Both the position numbers and the translations under genes were made by a program. A DNA stretch of 50,616 nt from CAJXZP01 sp963974475 (GTDB taxonomy: Bacteria; Bacteroidota; Bacteroidia; Flavobacteriales_G; Salibacteraceae). The notes beneath the pieces were generated by a model. That model saw nothing but the letters and a program-made list of their open reading frames with translations. It did not search any database and was not told the DNA's origin. Numbering within the stretch: the first letter of the stretch is position 1; each line of letters starts with the position of its first letter. The stretch covers positions 1-50,616 of the forward strand of contig CAXBCR010000025.1 in assembly GCA_963974475.1 (NCBI GenBank), written 5' to 3'. Shown here piece by piece: positions 50,557 through 50,616 of this stretch.

Positions 50557-50616
50557 AATCGCTTCCACAAAAAAAAGTCACGAACCGACCAGCGGAAGGA
50601 AAAAGCTTCATTTATC

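Overview
The window is Bacteroidetes chromosome, most likely from a Flavobacteriales-type organism. It carries the type IX secretion and gliding genes porX, gldD and gldE, a type-B T9SS substrate, WG-repeat and DUF5686 proteins, a bifunctional lpxC/fabZ fusion, and TAnnTTTG promoter boxes in place of sigma70 -10 boxes. There are almost no Shine-Dalgarno sequences apart from the one inside the prfB frameshift signal. The genus cannot be fixed from the sequence.

Layout. 1-7225 is mostly accessory DNA. It holds a HigB/HigA-type toxin-antitoxin pair with a palindromic operator, an IS transposase stub, two methyltransferases, a HutD/Ves cupin, a Crp/Fnr - DoxX - mono-cluster Fe-S protein - pirin redox cassette, and a Fic protein whose promoter is covered by two palindromes. 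7222-11909 (minus) is the porX - tsaE - ald block, with an accessory AAA ATPase/DUF4143 gene inserted that has three phased copies of a palindromic operator. 12025-17229 (plus) holds an HD phosphohydrolase and the lipid A genes lpxD, lpxC/fabZ and lpxA, then efp. 17353-24610 (minus) holds a WG-repeat protein, rpe, lptB, a DUF5686 outer-membrane protein and tatC. 25098-29585 holds ctaA converging on gldD-gldE-ssb-mutY. 29686-33478 (plus) holds the HU gene, a 30-residue ribosomal-type protein, RNase G, recX and prfB with its +1 frameshift. 33514-42226 holds a large T9SS substrate, an ArsC-like protein, fumC, manC, an SprT-like gene with a tiny lipoprotein gene, and mlaE/mlaF.

42252-50556 is a complete type II-C CRISPR-Cas locus: a tracrRNA on the minus strand, cas9 (1528 aa), a HIRAN-domain gene coupled to cas9 by an ATGA overlap, cas1, cas2, and an array of 21 repeats of 45 nt with 20 spacers of 29-30 nt. 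The crRNA strand is the minus strand, opposite to the cas genes.

The observations most worth checking are: (1) the HIRAN gene inside the cas operon; (2) two repeats interrupted at the same position by an identical 54-nt sequence; (3) a Bacteroidetes-type promoter (TTG-N19-TAATTTCG) inside every repeat, with the 54-nt insert falling between its two elements and supplying a replacement TTG; (4) operator arrays sitting on the promoters of the accessory ATPase, fic and higBA genes, some of which appear to make leaderless mRNAs.
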